DNA from: Acinetobacter pittii
GTDB taxonomy: Bacteria > Pseudomonadota > Gammaproteobacteria > Pseudomonadales > Moraxellaceae
Assembly (NCBI RefSeq): GCF_034064985.1
Contig: NZ_CP139249.1
Span: forward strand, 2,790,001-2,854,000
Reading direction: 5' to 3'
Length of the DNA stretch: 64,000 nt
Below are positions 9,171-18,478 of the stretch, in pieces. The stretch's first letter is position 1. Each line of letters starts with the position of its first letter. The notes under the pieces were generated by a model. That model was given only the letters and a program-made list of their open reading frames with translations. It ran no database searches and had not been told where the DNA came from. The position numbers were made by a program, and so were the translations under genes.

Positions 9171-9456
9171 ACAACTCCAATTTTTCGTGATAGATAATCC
9201 AACCACAAGCCTTTATATGGCTTATAGCATTAGTTATGCATTATAGTGATTTAAAACCGATTCCTTTTGCTTGTTTTTTCATATTGATATTCGATTTAAT
9301 CATATACATGTAATATGCTGATTCACTTATACAACTTTGTAATCCTAGCTTGTGTAGTCGACTTAAGCAAATCATGTTCTAGTCTTTAGATTTCTTTAAA
9401 AACCATAAAAAAAGAGAAGCATTAATCGCTTCTCTTTTCTAAAACATGATCTAATC
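9171..9456. other. Upstream region of the cysDN unit
   Basis: No further ORF is seen. This region should contain the cysDN promoter (leftward) and ends with the terminator of the wzi-like gene. No clear operator was identified by eye. Confidence 0.4.
9407..9440 (-). terminator. Terminator of the wzi-like gene
   Basis: Eleven-bp stem AAAAGAGAAGC/GCTTCTCTTTT (9410-9420 with 9428-9438), 7-base loop, with the T run in the leftward direction. Confidence 0.8.
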
Positions 9457-10899
9457 TTAGAAACCAAACATTTTACGTTCTAATGGAATTTCAATACCAA
9501 TAGATGCACCTGCATCATTGCCTTCCAAATCAGAATCACTTACCCATCCATTAATTTTTAATGGAAGATCAGGTTTGATGAAATGTGTCCAAGTTAAATC
9601 AAGTGCTTTAATTTCATCATCTTTAGGAAATGCTTTATTGATTGCCAAATTAGATTGGTTAACTTTAACTACCATAGCACGACCACTTAAACGGTTCATG
9701 ACATCAAAGCGGATATCACCACCCACTGAATACATTTGTCCGTCACCACCCATCGCGTGTCCTAACGGGAAACCATGTTGATAATAACCATCTTTATAAA
9801 TGTAATGATTATAAGAAATGCCTTTTACATCACCATTGGTTCGTGTATCAGCCCATTCCGCATAAAGTTGATATGGCATGTCATTATAGCTTGATGAATA
9901 ATCCACACCAGCTAAATACATTTTCTTAGAAGGAAGTAGTCCAGCTTCATCCTCGCCTACATATTGACCATAAATACCAACAGGAGCATTTATAAGAGAT
10001 TGTAGATTTAAACGAGCATCAAAACCTGCGATTTGGTTAGATCTATCTTCAGCTGCGTCATAAACATTATCATTACCCTTGATCGCATTCCATAGAGAAT
10101 CCCAACTTTCAGAGCGACCTTCACCACCCCATTGTAAAGTTCGAGAAGCACCTAGCTCTAAATATGGTAATGGCTGTGCAGTTATGCGTAGACCTAATAA
10201 TTTAGCATCTGGAATTGCTTTATAATCATCTAATTGACCAGCAAATGCTTGATATTGCCAAGGCCCAATCCAAGACAACCATTTTGTTTCAAAAGCATTT
10301 TGTACAGCACGTTGTGCAGTCACACCATAAACTGGGCGACTCGCATCACCACGAATTAAGCTACCATCATGGCCAGGACCCCACCATGTTGGAATTTGAC
10401 CTGCAACTATCCACTGATTCCAAAGTTTACCAGCGACATATGAACCTTCAACATTAACGTCTTGTCCATTATCAATTTGCGGATCTTTTTCTGCATTTAC
10501 ACGGATTTTTGCATCCCAGTTTTCGCCACCAGCATTAAACTCTAACGAACCTTGATATTGAGCTTTTTGATTATCCCCAAATGCTTGAGGAATATTTTTT
10601 ATATCAGTTTCAGCAAAAGCCCCCACTTTAACTGTGTTGTTATCTGCTTTTAATGCATTAAGAACTGAATTAATAACTTTTTGTTGAGCTGGATGAGATA
10701 CTTTTGCCTGAGAAAGTGCTCGCTGTATTTCATCCCCACTTAATGGCCAAGTTGAGGTGCTAATACTGATAACACCTTGTTGGTTCAACCAATTTAAGTC
10801 AGTACGTAAATCTTCATTATTTAGCACTAAACCTTGTGCAAAAATAGCGGATGAAGCGGTTGCCAATATTGCGATCGAAAGTGTTCTTTTTAGAAACAT
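9457..10899 (-). CDS. wzi: Wzi-family outer-membrane capsule assembly protein
   Basis: A 480-residue outer-membrane beta-barrel protein. The signal peptide MFLKRTLSIAILATASSAIFA is followed by a helical N-terminal region (to about residue 80) and alternating amphipathic strands, ending in a C-terminal phenylalanine as usual for barrels. The stretch AGQIPTWWGPGHDGSLI is typical of Wzi, the lectin that anchors group 1/4 capsule at the cell surface. I set the start at 10899 because the signal peptide begins there; the frame stays open 21 residues further, but those residues (MQICDKKFKVLL...) would spoil the signal. The gene lies outside a capsule locus, next to lysS, and is monocistronic. Confidence 0.85.
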   Translation of the reverse strand: MFLKRTLSIAILATASSAIFAQGLVLNNEDLRTDLNWLNQQGVISISTSTWPLSGDEIQRALSQAKVSHPAQQKVINSVLNALKADNNTVKVGAFAETDIKNIPQAFGDNQKAQYQGSLEFNAGGENWDAKIRVNAEKDPQIDNGQDVNVEGSYVAGKLWNQWIVAGQIPTWWGPGHDGSLIRGDASRPVYGVTAQRAVQNAFETKWLSWIGPWQYQAFAGQLDDYKAIPDAKLLGLRITAQPLPYLELGASRTLQWGGEGRSESWDSLWNAIKGNDNVYDAAEDRSNQIAGFDARLNLQSLINAPVGIYGQYVGEDEAGLLPSKKMYLAGVDYSSSYNDMPYQLYAEWADTRTNGDVKGISYNHYIYKDGYYQHGFPLGHAMGGDGQMYSVGGDIRFDVMNRLSGRAMVVKVNQSNLAINKAFPKDDEIKALDLTWTHFIKPDLPLKINGWVSDSDLEGNDAGASIGIEIPLERKMFGF

Positions 10900-11043
10900 G
10901 CCAGCACAATTCTCAAAGTTATTTATGAGCAACACCTTAAATTTTTTATCACAAATTTGCAATTGTTAAACTGTGCAATTACATTTTTTAACGCTATTTT
11001 AAGATACGTATAAGTAGGTAAGTTTCTAGATATAAAAGGTAAT

Positions 11044-11073
11044 AAAAAAGGCAGTATAAATACTGCCTTTTTT
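11044..11073. terminator. Terminator of lysS
   Basis: Stem AAAAAAGGCAGTA/TACTGCCTTTTTT with loop TAAA. It is nearly symmetrical but placed for the leftward lysS. Confidence 0.85.
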
Positions 11074-11084
11074 ACCTCAGAAGA

Positions 11085-12614
11085 TTAACCTTCTTTACGG
11101 CGCATATGCGGGAATAAAATTACATCACGGATACTTGGGGCGTCAGCAAATAACATAACCAAACGGTCGATACCGATACCTTCACCTGCTGTTGGAGGTA
11201 AACCATATTCAAGCGCTTCTACAAACTCTGCATCATAATGCATTGCTTCATCATCACCAGCATCTTTTTCAGCAACTTGCGCTTGGAAACGCTCAGCTTG
11301 ATCGATTGGGTCATTTAACTCACTGAAGCCATTTGCTAATTCACGACCACCGATGAAGAATTCAAAACGATCTGTAACATGTGGATTGTCATCATTACGA
11401 CGCGCCAATGGAGAAGTTTCCGCTGGATAATCAGTAATAAATGTTGGTTGACGAAGTTTAGTCTCAACAGTTTCTTCAAATACAATCGTTTGAAGCTTAC
11501 CTAAACCAAAACCAGGCTTAACTTCTTCTTTCAACTCTTCACGAATAAATTTTGCAAGAAACTCGCGATCACCTACATTTTCCGGTGTGAACTGCGGGTT
11601 ATTCTCTAAAATCGCATCGAACATAGAGATTTTTTTGAATGGTCCTTTGAAGCTAAACACTTCACCTTGGTAAGGAACATCAGTTGTACCTAGAATATCC
11701 AAAGCCAACTTTTCAAGCATATTTTCAGTCAATGCCATTAAGTCTTTATAATCAGCATATGCCTGATAAAACTCGATCATTGTGAATTCAGGGTTATGAC
11801 GTGTTGATACCCCTTCATTACGGAAGTTACGGTTGATTTCAAAAACACGCTCAAAACCACCAACAACTAAACGCTTCAAATAAAGTTCAGGCGCAATACG
11901 TAAGAATAAAGGCATATCCAAAGCATTGTGATGTGTTTCGAATGGACGTGCAGAAGCACCACCTGGAATCACATGCATCATTGGCGTTTCAACTTCCATG
12001 AAACGTTCATTGTTTAAGAATGCTCGAATACCTGCAACAACTTTGGCACGGATTTCAAAAGTCTTACGTGTTTCTTCATTCACAATTAAGTCAAGGTAGC
12101 GTTTACGGTACTTAACTTCTGTGTCATTTAAGCCATGAAATTTATCTGGTAACGGACGAAGAGATTTTGTAAGAAGTTCAAAACCTTCAAGATGAACATA
12201 TAAGTCCCCTTTGCCTGAACGTCCGATATAACCTTCGGCAGCAATGATGTCACCAAGATCCAAACCTTTAATGGTCTCAAGAATATCTTTTGGTAAACCT
12301 TTACGGTCAACATATAACTGAATACGACCTGTCATGTCTTGAATTACCATGAAAGAACCACGGTTTAACATGACACGGCCAGCCACTTTTACATAGACAT
12401 GCTCAGCGCTTTCAATTTGTTCTTTTGACTGATCTTTAAATTGTTCTTGTAGATCAGCTGCGTAATGTTCACGCTTAAAAGTATTTGGCCAAGGACTCTT
12501 TCCAGTTTCCTTCGCAACATCTTGGATTTGCTTTAATTTGGCATGACGCTGTGCAATTAAATCGTTTTCGGAAATAGTTGGTTCAGAAGTCGATTGAGCG
12601 TTTTGTTGCGTCAT
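11085..12614 (-). CDS. lysS: Lysyl-tRNA synthetase, class II
   Basis: A 509-residue cytosolic enzyme that charges tRNA-Lys. The N-terminal OB-fold anticodon-binding domain (about 70-180, [26 protein letters not shown]) is followed by the class II catalytic core with motif 2 ([23 protein letters not shown]) and motif 3 ([18 protein letters not shown]). The length agrees with E. coli LysS. I chose the ATG at 12614, which has GAGG 5 bases upstream; an in-frame upstream ATG at 12647 would add 11 residues without family support. It is a single gene between a terminator and a divergent esterase gene. Confidence 0.97.
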   Translation of the reverse strand: MTQQNAQSTSEPTISENDLIAQRHAKLKQIQDVAKETGKSPWPNTFKREHYAADLQEQFKDQSKEQIESAEHVYVKVAGRVMLNRGSFMVIQDMTGRIQLYVDRKGLPKDILETIKGLDLGDIIAAEGYIGRSGKGDLYVHLEGFELLTKSLRPLPDKFHGLNDTEVKYRKRYLDLIVNEETRKTFEIRAKVVAGIRAFLNNERFMEVETPMMHVIPGGASARPFETHHNALDMPLFLRIAPELYLKRLVVGGFERVFEINRNFRNEGVSTRHNPEFTMIEFYQAYADYKDLMALTENMLEKLALDILGTTDVPYQGEVFSFKGPFKKISMFDAILENNPQFTPENVGDREFLAKFIREELKEEVKPGFGLGKLQTIVFEETVETKLRQPTFITDYPAETSPLARRNDDNPHVTDRFEFFIGGRELANGFSELNDPIDQAERFQAQVAEKDAGDDEAMHYDAEFVEALEYGLPPTAGEGIGIDRLVMLFADAPSIRDVILFPHMRRKEG

Positions 12615-12871
12615 CTCTGCCTCGATTAAGTAAAAATGAAGTGGCATAGCTTAACAGATTGCAGGAGTTTTTCGAATGATTTCAATCAAACAAAAATGAA
12701 AAAAGACAATTTATGGAAACGAGCAGTACTTTTTAAAGGCAAAATAGACTTAGACCAATCGCTAAGATCATTTTTTAAAGCATTTAGTAAAATATAAAAA
12801 AATCCAAATAACCTCGATATTCAAAGGCCTTATTTGCCTTTTATTTTATCAATGAGATTGTGTCGTAAATA

Positions 12872-13360
12872 ATGAAAATTCTATTTTTACATGGCTTGGA
12901 TTCTTCTCGTGAATCGACAAAGTTCCACGCCATTTTGCATCCACATAAGTTTTGTATTGATGTTGATTATCGTAACTTAAGTTATGCATCTGTTGAGTAC
13001 TTTTATCATCAGGCTATTCAAACCATCAAACCGGATTTACTGGTTGGCCACAGCCTTGGAGGTTATTGGGCCTTAAAAACCGCCGCTCAACATAAATTAG
13101 CTGTGATTGTGGCCAACCCAAGTCTTACGCCGAGTTTTCGACCTGACTACCCTCAACTATCAGAAGAGGAGCTCACCCTTTCTAATCCTAAAATGGCCTA
13201 TTTAGAATTAGGAGATGAGCAACTTGATATGTATCAGGTACAACAAAAACTTGCACCCTACATGAATATTGAAACATTTGAAGGTGGACATCATCGCTTG
13301 GCCTATCCTTCTCGTATCAATGATTTGATTATGAAAATTTATAAAAAATATTTGGCTTAA
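12872..13360 (+). CDS. YqiA-like alpha/beta-hydrolase (putative esterase)
   Basis: A 162-residue small alpha/beta-hydrolase of the YqiA/UPF0227 esterase type. It opens with MKILFLHGLDSSRESTKF (oxyanion-hole HG), carries the nucleophile elbow GHSLGG at about residues 70-75, and has a late GGHHR that would supply the catalytic histidine. It is cytosolic, with no signal peptide. E. coli YqiA cleaves short acyl esters, but the physiological substrate is unknown. It is divergent from lysS and convergent with the SRPBCC gene, with only 15 bases between them and no obvious terminator. Confidence 0.8.
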   Translation: MKILFLHGLDSSRESTKFHAILHPHKFCIDVDYRNLSYASVEYFYHQAIQTIKPDLLVGHSLGGYWALKTAAQHKLAVIVANPSLTPSFRPDYPQLSEEELTLSNPKMAYLELGDEQLDMYQVQQKLAPYMNIETFEGGHHRLAYPSRINDLIMKIYKKYLA

Positions 13361-13375
13361 ATTAATGCAGATTGC

Positions 13376-13816
13376 CTATTTTTCTTCTGCTAATTTCTTG
13401 ATTACATCAAATCCTTGAACGAAGCCACTTTTCAACATACCCATATATTCAGGTAAGGTGGCTAATTCGACTTTTAAAGTAGTTACATTATCGTGCTGAC
13501 TCAAAAAATATTTTTCTAATGAACCACTCCAGCCTTTAACTTCTTCACTTTCTAAATCTTCCTTACCATCCTTAATCATTCCTAAATGTTTAAAAATCAA
13601 GATTTCTGGCTTTTTCAATTCTTCAATAGTGGAAACCATACCATTGCCTTCGCCATCTAAGAAATAAGTTTTACCACCAATTTGCCAATCGGTACGCATT
13701 GAGGAATCTGGGGCAAAAAATTTTGTCCAAGCATTATATGTCTCGCTATTCCAAAGTAATTCCCATACTTTCTCTATAGGCGCTTCAATCTCTACTTCAT
13801 ATTCTAAATTTTCCAT
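13376..13816 (-). CDS. SRPBCC/AHSA1-like domain protein
   Basis: A 146-residue protein of the START/Bet v1-like SRPBCC fold: it opens with LEYEVEIEAPIEKVWELLWNSETYNAWTKFF (strand, then PxxxVWxxLT-type helix), continues with GEGNGMVSTIEEL strands, and ends in a long C-terminal helix (YMGMLKSGFVQGFDVIKKLAEEK). These proteins bind hydrophobic ligands or, in the AHSA1 group, Hsp90; the ligand here is unknown. It stands alone on the minus strand. No signal peptide is present. Confidence 0.8.
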   Translation of the reverse strand: MENLEYEVEIEAPIEKVWELLWNSETYNAWTKFFAPDSSMRTDWQIGGKTYFLDGEGNGMVSTIEELKKPEILIFKHLGMIKDGKEDLESEEVKGWSGSLEKYFLSQHDNVTTLKVELATLPEYMGMLKSGFVQGFDVIKKLAEEK

Positions 13817-14260
13817 ATTTACTTCCCTGATTTATGCCGTTTTATGATGTCGACTTTTAATTTTCGCGTTTAATGATGACATCTGTTGAATCTTTATTTG
13901 TTGTTATTTAGCTTTCTTATTATATAAATCTTTTAAATGATCAGGCACTTTTTATTTCTCAATAATTTCAGGAACAACATTAAGTTTAAAATTAAAGCTA
14001 AGAATGTATTAGTTATTATTAGTTTATGCTCAAGTTTTGCCTAAAAAACCACTTATTTGTCCTAACCTGCCATTCATCTTTGCTTACGAATGATTAAACT
14101 CCGTTATTTGCTTTACATTAAATGTAGAACTGCGTAAAAATTTGATATCCGATCAAAGGCACATTGGTTATTATTGACCGGATCGTGGTTACATTATTAA
14201 TAGATGGAATAGTTTTACTGAAAGGCAGCTTTGAGCAAACTTATCAGTGCGGAGAGTCTC
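13817..14260. other. Upstream region of rubA
   Basis: A non-coding stretch between the SRPBCC gene and rubA. A plausible sigma-70 promoter lies at 14174-14202. The frame of rubA is open upstream to a TTG at 14231 but the added residues are not part of a rubredoxin. Nothing else recognisable is seen. Confidence 0.45.
14174..14202 (+). promoter_or_regulatory. Predicted rubA promoter
   Basis: TTGACC (14174-14179) and TTAATA (14197-14202) with a 17-base spacer, about 60 bases before the rubA start. The match to sigma-70 consensus is reasonable, but it has only been judged by eye. Confidence 0.4.
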
Positions 14261-14425
14261 ATGAAAAAATATCAATGTATCGTTTGTGGATGGATTTACG
14301 ATGAAGCAGAAGGTTGGCCACAAGACGGCATTGCAGCTGGAACAAAATGGGAAGATATCCCTGATGACTGGACTTGCCCTGATTGCGGCGTTTCAAAAGC
14401 TGACTTCGAAATGATCGAAATCTAA
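14261..14425 (+). CDS. rubA: Rubredoxin
   Basis: A 54-residue one-iron rubredoxin. Two CxxC-type knuckles ([15 protein letters not shown] and [12 protein letters not shown]) ligate the Fe. In Acinetobacter, RubA carries electrons from rubredoxin reductase RubB to the membrane alkane hydroxylase AlkM. I chose the ATG at 14261, which has GGAGAG upstream and gives the standard length; a TTG at 14231 in frame is not needed. A strong terminator separates it from rubB, so RubA, needed in excess, may be made mostly from a short transcript. Confidence 0.95.
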   Translation: MKKYQCIVCGWIYDEAEGWPQDGIAAGTKWEDIPDDWTCPDCGVSKADFEMIEI

Positions 14426-14436
14426 TGATTTAAAGC

Positions 14437-14466
14437 AAAAGACCATGATTGACATGGTCTTTTTTA
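14437..14466 (+). terminator. Terminator between rubA and rubB
   Basis: Stem AAAAGACCATG/CATGGTCTTTT with a 5-base loop and a T run (14437-14465). Confidence 0.8.
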
Positions 14467-14519
14467 CGAATATTCCCAATCACCGTATTAAATAAACAAT
14501 TCTAACTCTGGAGAGAAAA

Positions 14520-15701
14520 ATGCATCCTATCGTCATTATCGGATCAGGCATGGCGGGTTATACCTTAGCACGTGAGTTTCGTAAGCTTAGCCCAGAGCAA
14601 GAACTTGTGATGATTTGTGCGGATGATGCAGTGAACTATGCAAAGCCAACATTATCAAATGCATTTGCAGGTAAAAAAGCACCTGAACAGATTGCTTTAG
14701 GTGATGCTGCTAAAATGGGTACCCAACTCAATATGCGTATTGAGCCTTTCACTTTTGTAAAAGAAATTTTAGCTGAACGTCATGAGCTTGTTCTTGAGAA
14801 AGATGGGGTAACTTCGAATCAACCCTATTCAAAACTGATTTTAGCGGTTGGTGCTAACCCAATTCGTCTTGCAATTGCAGGCGATGGTAGTGATGACATT
14901 CATGTCGTGAACTCGCTAATTGATTACCGTGCTTTCCGTGAAAATCTAGCTCAACGCAAAGACAAACGTGTTGTTATTTTGGGTGCCGGTTTAATTGGTT
15001 GTGAATTCGCCAATGACTTACTTCACAGTGAATATGACATTACTGTTATTGATTTAGCGCCTCAACCATTAGGTCGCTTATTGCCAAGCCATATTGCTTC
15101 TGCATTCCAGCAAAACCTCGAAGAAGCTGGTGTTAAATTTGCGTTAGGTACAACCGTTGAAAAAGTCAGCAAAATTAATAATGGCGAAGATTATGCAGTT
15201 ACGCTCGCGAACGGCCAAACTTTAGTTGCTGACATCGTTCTTTCAGCCATTGGATTACAGCCAAATATTTCACTTGCTAAAAGCGCAGATATTCAAACAA
15301 GCCGTGGCATTATTACCAATAGTTTACTTGAAACAAATCAAGCCGATATTTATGCGATTGGCGATTGTGCAGAAGTAAATGGCACCCTACTTCCATATGT
15401 AATGCCGATTATGCAACAGGCTCGTGCTCTTGCTAAAACCCTCAGTGGACAACAAACTGCCGTGCATTACCCTGCTATGCCAGTAGCAGTAAAAACCCCA
15501 GCCGCTCCACTTACCGTTTTACCGGCACCAGTTGATGTAGAAGTGAACTGGGAAACAGAAGAGTTCGACGATGGTATGCTTGCTAAAGCAATTGACAATG
15601 AAGGAACATTGCGTGGTTTCGTATTGTTAGGTGCAACAGCAGGTAAACAACGCTTAACTTTAACAAAGCTTGTTCCAGATCTTATTCCAGCCCAAGCATA
15701 A
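14520..15701 (+). CDS. rubB: Rubredoxin-NAD(+) reductase
   Basis: A 393-residue FAD-dependent pyridine nucleotide-disulfide-type oxidoreductase. The N-terminal FAD Rossmann motif is IIGSGMAGYTLAREFR, the NADH-binding motif is VVILGAGLIGCEFANDL (around residue 155), and the second FAD motif is ADIYAIGDCAEV (around residue 275). It passes electrons from NADH to RubA for alkane hydroxylation. The ATG at 14520 follows a GGAGAG Shine-Dalgarno. The order rubA-rubB-estB-oxyR is the one described for Acinetobacter, which supports the names of all four genes. Confidence 0.95.
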   Translation: MHPIVIIGSGMAGYTLAREFRKLSPEQELVMICADDAVNYAKPTLSNAFAGKKAPEQIALGDAAKMGTQLNMRIEPFTFVKEILAERHELVLEKDGVTSNQPYSKLILAVGANPIRLAIAGDGSDDIHVVNSLIDYRAFRENLAQRKDKRVVILGAGLIGCEFANDLLHSEYDITVIDLAPQPLGRLLPSHIASAFQQNLEEAGVKFALGTTVEKVSKINNGEDYAVTLANGQTLVADIVLSAIGLQPNISLAKSADIQTSRGIITNSLLETNQADIYAIGDCAEVNGTLLPYVMPIMQQARALAKTLSGQQTAVHYPAMPVAVKTPAAPLTVLPAPVDVEVNWETEEFDDGMLAKAIDNEGTLRGFVLLGATAGKQRLTLTKLVPDLIPAQA

Positions 15702-15753
15702 GGTTTGAATCAGGAATATTCTTTTATGAGTATTCCTTTAAGGAATGAATAAC

Positions 15754-16698
15754 ATGAATAGCGCCTTACAGTTTAACGTTTCGCCGTATACATCTTTCAT
15801 GCAAGAGACCAAAGTCAACTTAGGCAATGGTATTGAGCTACATGTAGAAGTTGGTGGAAAACCAGATCATCCAACCATTTTGCTGATTATGGGTCTTGGC
15901 GCCCAAATGCTTTTTTGGCCGGATTTCTTCTGTAAATCACTCATTGATCAAGGTTTTCGTGTTATTCGTTTTGATAACCGTGATATTGGCCTTTCTTCAA
16001 AAGTACGCCATGAAGGTAAGCGATTAAATACGGTTAAATTAATGGGTCGCTTTGCACTCGGGCTAAGTAATCAAGGCGCACCGTATACACTGCATGATAT
16101 GGCAGATGACGTATCAATGCTCATTGACCGTTTAGGCGTGACTAAAACACATGTTATTGGTGCATCAATGGGCGGTATGATTGCTCAAATTCTTGCAGCA
16201 AAATATCCTGAAAAGGTTGAGAAATTGGGGCTCATGTTTACCAGTAATAATCAGCCTTTTTTACCTCCTCCTTTTCCGAAACAACTTTTGAGTTTAATTG
16301 GCAAACCCGAATCACGTGACGAAGATGGTATTGTTAATCACAGTTTAAAATTATTTCAATTGATTGGTTCACCTGGTTACGTCAACCAGATTGAAGCAAT
16401 GCAAACTGCACGCAAACTTTATCAACGTAGCTATTATCCTGCTGGTGTACTTCAACAGTTTTTAGCAATATTATGTACAGGCTCCTTACTTCAACTGGAC
16501 CGTGAAATTAAGCAACCTGCGTTAGTCTTGCATGGCTCTCGTGATCGCTTACTTCCACCTAGTCATGGTAAGGCTGTAGCAAAAGCAATTTCCGGTGCTA
16601 AGTTTGAATTAATTGATGGAATGGGGCATGATATCCCTGCACATTTTATTCCTCAGCTTAGCGGTTTATTTGCGCATCATTTTAAATCATCATACTAG
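15754..16698 (+). CDS. estB: Alpha/beta-hydrolase, esterase EstB type
   Basis: A 314-residue cytosolic alpha/beta-hydrolase. It shows the oxyanion region LLIMGLGAQMLFWPDFF, the nucleophile elbow GASMGGMIAQ (around residue 140), the acid region VLHGSRDRLLPP and the histidine GHDIP. In Acinetobacter this position in the rubAB cluster is occupied by the esterase gene estB. I prefer the ATG at 15754, 9 bases after AAGGA; an ATG three codons earlier directly abuts that AAGGA. Only 6 bases separate it from oxyR, so the two are probably cotranscribed. The substrate is unknown. Confidence 0.85.
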   Translation: MNSALQFNVSPYTSFMQETKVNLGNGIELHVEVGGKPDHPTILLIMGLGAQMLFWPDFFCKSLIDQGFRVIRFDNRDIGLSSKVRHEGKRLNTVKLMGRFALGLSNQGAPYTLHDMADDVSMLIDRLGVTKTHVIGASMGGMIAQILAAKYPEKVEKLGLMFTSNNQPFLPPPFPKQLLSLIGKPESRDEDGIVNHSLKLFQLIGSPGYVNQIEAMQTARKLYQRSYYPAGVLQQFLAILCTGSLLQLDREIKQPALVLHGSRDRLLPPSHGKAVAKAISGAKFELIDGMGHDIPAHFIPQLSGLFAHHFKSSY

Positions 16699-16704
16699 GA
16701 CACT

Positions 16705-17613
16705 ATGGCTGCATTACCCTCACTAAGACAGCTATCATATTTAGTTACGTTGTCGGAAACTTTGCATTTTACTGAAGCAGCACGCCGCTCTTTTGTCACG
16801 CAATCGACGTTATCAGGCGGCATCATGGAGCTTGAACGATTGTTAGGTGGCGTTCTGGTAGAGCGTGACCGTCAGAATGTGCGTTTAACACCATTGGGTG
16901 AACAAGTTGTTGCTCGTGCCCGTGTATTACTAGCAGATGCTCAAGATTTAATGCGATTGAGCCGTGAAATGAGTGAACCGTTAACAGGTGATTTGCATTT
17001 GGGCGTTATCCCAACCATTGCACCTTTTATCCTGACACGGTTACTTGATGAAGTACATCAACAGTTACCTAAAATTCAGTTGCATCTGCATGAAGCTCAA
17101 AGTGAAAAAATTGTAGAGCGTCTAGAGCACGGTAATCTAGACATGATTGTTCTTGCTCTACCGTTTGATACTAGAGGCCTAAAAGTCGCTGAAATCTCGA
17201 AAGAAAATTTGTACCTTGTATGTAGTAAGCAAGATACAAATGCTTTGCAAGCAAACTCACTAGATGATCTTGATTTATCGAGATTAATTTTGCTTGAAGA
17301 AGGCCACTGTTTACGTGACCACGTTTTAAGTGCATGCCCTATCGGTGAACGTAAAAACGACAACCGTTTAAAAGCAAGCTCTTTACCAACTTTAGTTGAA
17401 ATGGTTTCTTCTGATTTAGGTTTTACCCTTTTACCAGAAATTGCAATTGATAACAGTATGATCAAGTTTAATGATCAAATTACTGCAAAACCAATTGAAG
17501 ATGCCCCGAGTCGCACTTTAGCATTAGTCACTCGTAAAAGTACGCCGCTACAAAGTGAATTTGACGTATTACTGCAAATTATGCAGAAAATCACGACAAA
17601 CCTACATGAATAA
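16705..17613 (+). CDS. oxyR: Peroxide-sensing LysR regulator OxyR
   Basis: A 302-residue LysR-type regulator with an N-terminal helix-turn-helix (LHFTEAARRSFVTQSTLSGGI, residues 20-40). The redox-active cysteine pair characteristic of OxyR is present: C202 and C211 in EEGHCLRDHVLSACPIGE, nine residues apart as in E. coli (C199 and C208). On oxidation by hydrogen peroxide it activates catalase and peroxidase genes. It ends the rubA-rubB-estB-oxyR group and is followed by a UUCG-loop terminator. Its location beside the rubredoxin genes is the known Acinetobacter arrangement. Confidence 0.95.
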   Translation: MAALPSLRQLSYLVTLSETLHFTEAARRSFVTQSTLSGGIMELERLLGGVLVERDRQNVRLTPLGEQVVARARVLLADAQDLMRLSREMSEPLTGDLHLGVIPTIAPFILTRLLDEVHQQLPKIQLHLHEAQSEKIVERLEHGNLDMIVLALPFDTRGLKVAEISKENLYLVCSKQDTNALQANSLDDLDLSRLILLEEGHCLRDHVLSACPIGERKNDNRLKASSLPTLVEMVSSDLGFTLLPEIAIDNSMIKFNDQITAKPIEDAPSRTLALVTRKSTPLQSEFDVLLQIMQKITTNLHE

Positions 17614-17641
17614 AAAAAAGGAGTCTTCGGACTCCTTTTTG
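17612..17641 (+). terminator. Terminator after oxyR
   Basis: Eleven-bp stem AAAAAGGAGTC/GACTCCTTTTT with a stable TTCG tetraloop. Confidence 0.9.
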
Positions 17642-17693
17642 TTTTACTGAGCTGTAAGCGATGCCCACTTAAACACCCAAGCAGACGGCATAT

Positions 17694-18242
17694 TCAAACT
17701 ATTATCGGCAATAATTTTTCTCTAATAATTTGTGCGATAGCATAGTCATTGGCTGGGTCTATCATGACGCGTATTCCTTTAGTGGTTGAACTAGTCACGA
17801 CCTTATAGCCTTTTGCTTCAAGCTGAGATTGAACCCGATTTGCTTTATTTTGATTAGCTGCTAGTGCAACCTGTACCATCCACTTTTTTTCACCATTTTC
17901 TAAAATTTCTTTAGCGATCGCAGCATCAAGTTGTTTTTTATTTTCAGAATTTTTCTTTTCTTCTAACTTCTTTGTGTGAACATCTTCAATTTTCTTTTGC
18001 GCTAAAAACTCATCTTGCTTTTGTTTTCTTTTCTGGATAATTATTGCTTTATTCGTTACTTCACTTTTTTTAGTTTTATCATTGGAAACGGGCGCAAAAT
18101 AAGGATATATGGCTTGGTCATTAAAACTTTGAAAGACAATGATATCCCCATAACACTTCTGATCTGCGTAAGCAGTCACTGGCATTATCCCCAAAAGTAT
18201 TTTAAAAAGTAAACTTCTAATAAAGCATTGCATCTTATTCAT
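17694..18242 (-). CDS. Periplasmic SPOR-domain protein
   Basis: A 182-residue exported protein. A signal peptide ends at about residue 26 (PVTAYA before DQK). A lysine/glutamate-rich, coiled-coil-like linker (about 60-115) follows, and a C-terminal SPOR domain (about 118-182, WMVQVALAANQNKANRVQSQLEAKGYKV) would bind denuded peptidoglycan glycans at the septum. It may therefore act in division or cell-wall turnover, as inferred from the domain. Two in-frame starts (18242 and 18233) are possible and I cannot separate them. The protein is unnamed to me. It stands alone between the oxyR terminator and the ppk region. Confidence 0.75.
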   Translation of the reverse strand: MNKMQCFIRSLLFKILLGIMPVTAYADQKCYGDIIVFQSFNDQAIYPYFAPVSNDKTKKSEVTNKAIIIQKRKQKQDEFLAQKKIEDVHTKKLEEKKNSENKKQLDAAIAKEILENGEKKWMVQVALAANQNKANRVQSQLEAKGYKVVTSSTTKGIRVMIDPANDYAIAQIIREKLLPIIV

Positions 18243-18432
18243 TTACCAAAGTTAAGTATATTTAATGCGGCGTATTAAAGTAGATTTCACATGATTTGTA
18301 TATTTTTAAAATTCAATGTTTTATGCTAAAAATCACATATTTTAAAAACATTTTGCTATGCTTCAAATTATTATCGCTTACCCAACAACCATTTAGAAAA
18401 ACTAACGAAATTACTTTGAATTTCAAAGAATT

Positions 18433-18459
18433 AAAAAGCCGACAAAATGTCGGCTTTTT
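18433..18459. terminator. Terminator downstream of ppk1
   Basis: Twelve-bp perfect stem AAAAAGCCGACA/TGTCGGCTTTTT with a 3-base loop; T runs on both strands. It serves the leftward polyphosphate kinase gene. Confidence 0.85.
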
Positions 18460-18478
18460 AATGAGAGTTAAAAGTTCA

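Noticed and set aside
10215..10457. 80-codon rightward frame inside the wzi-like gene
   Set aside because: Shadow of the wzi reading frame; low-complexity histidine/glutamine-rich translation.
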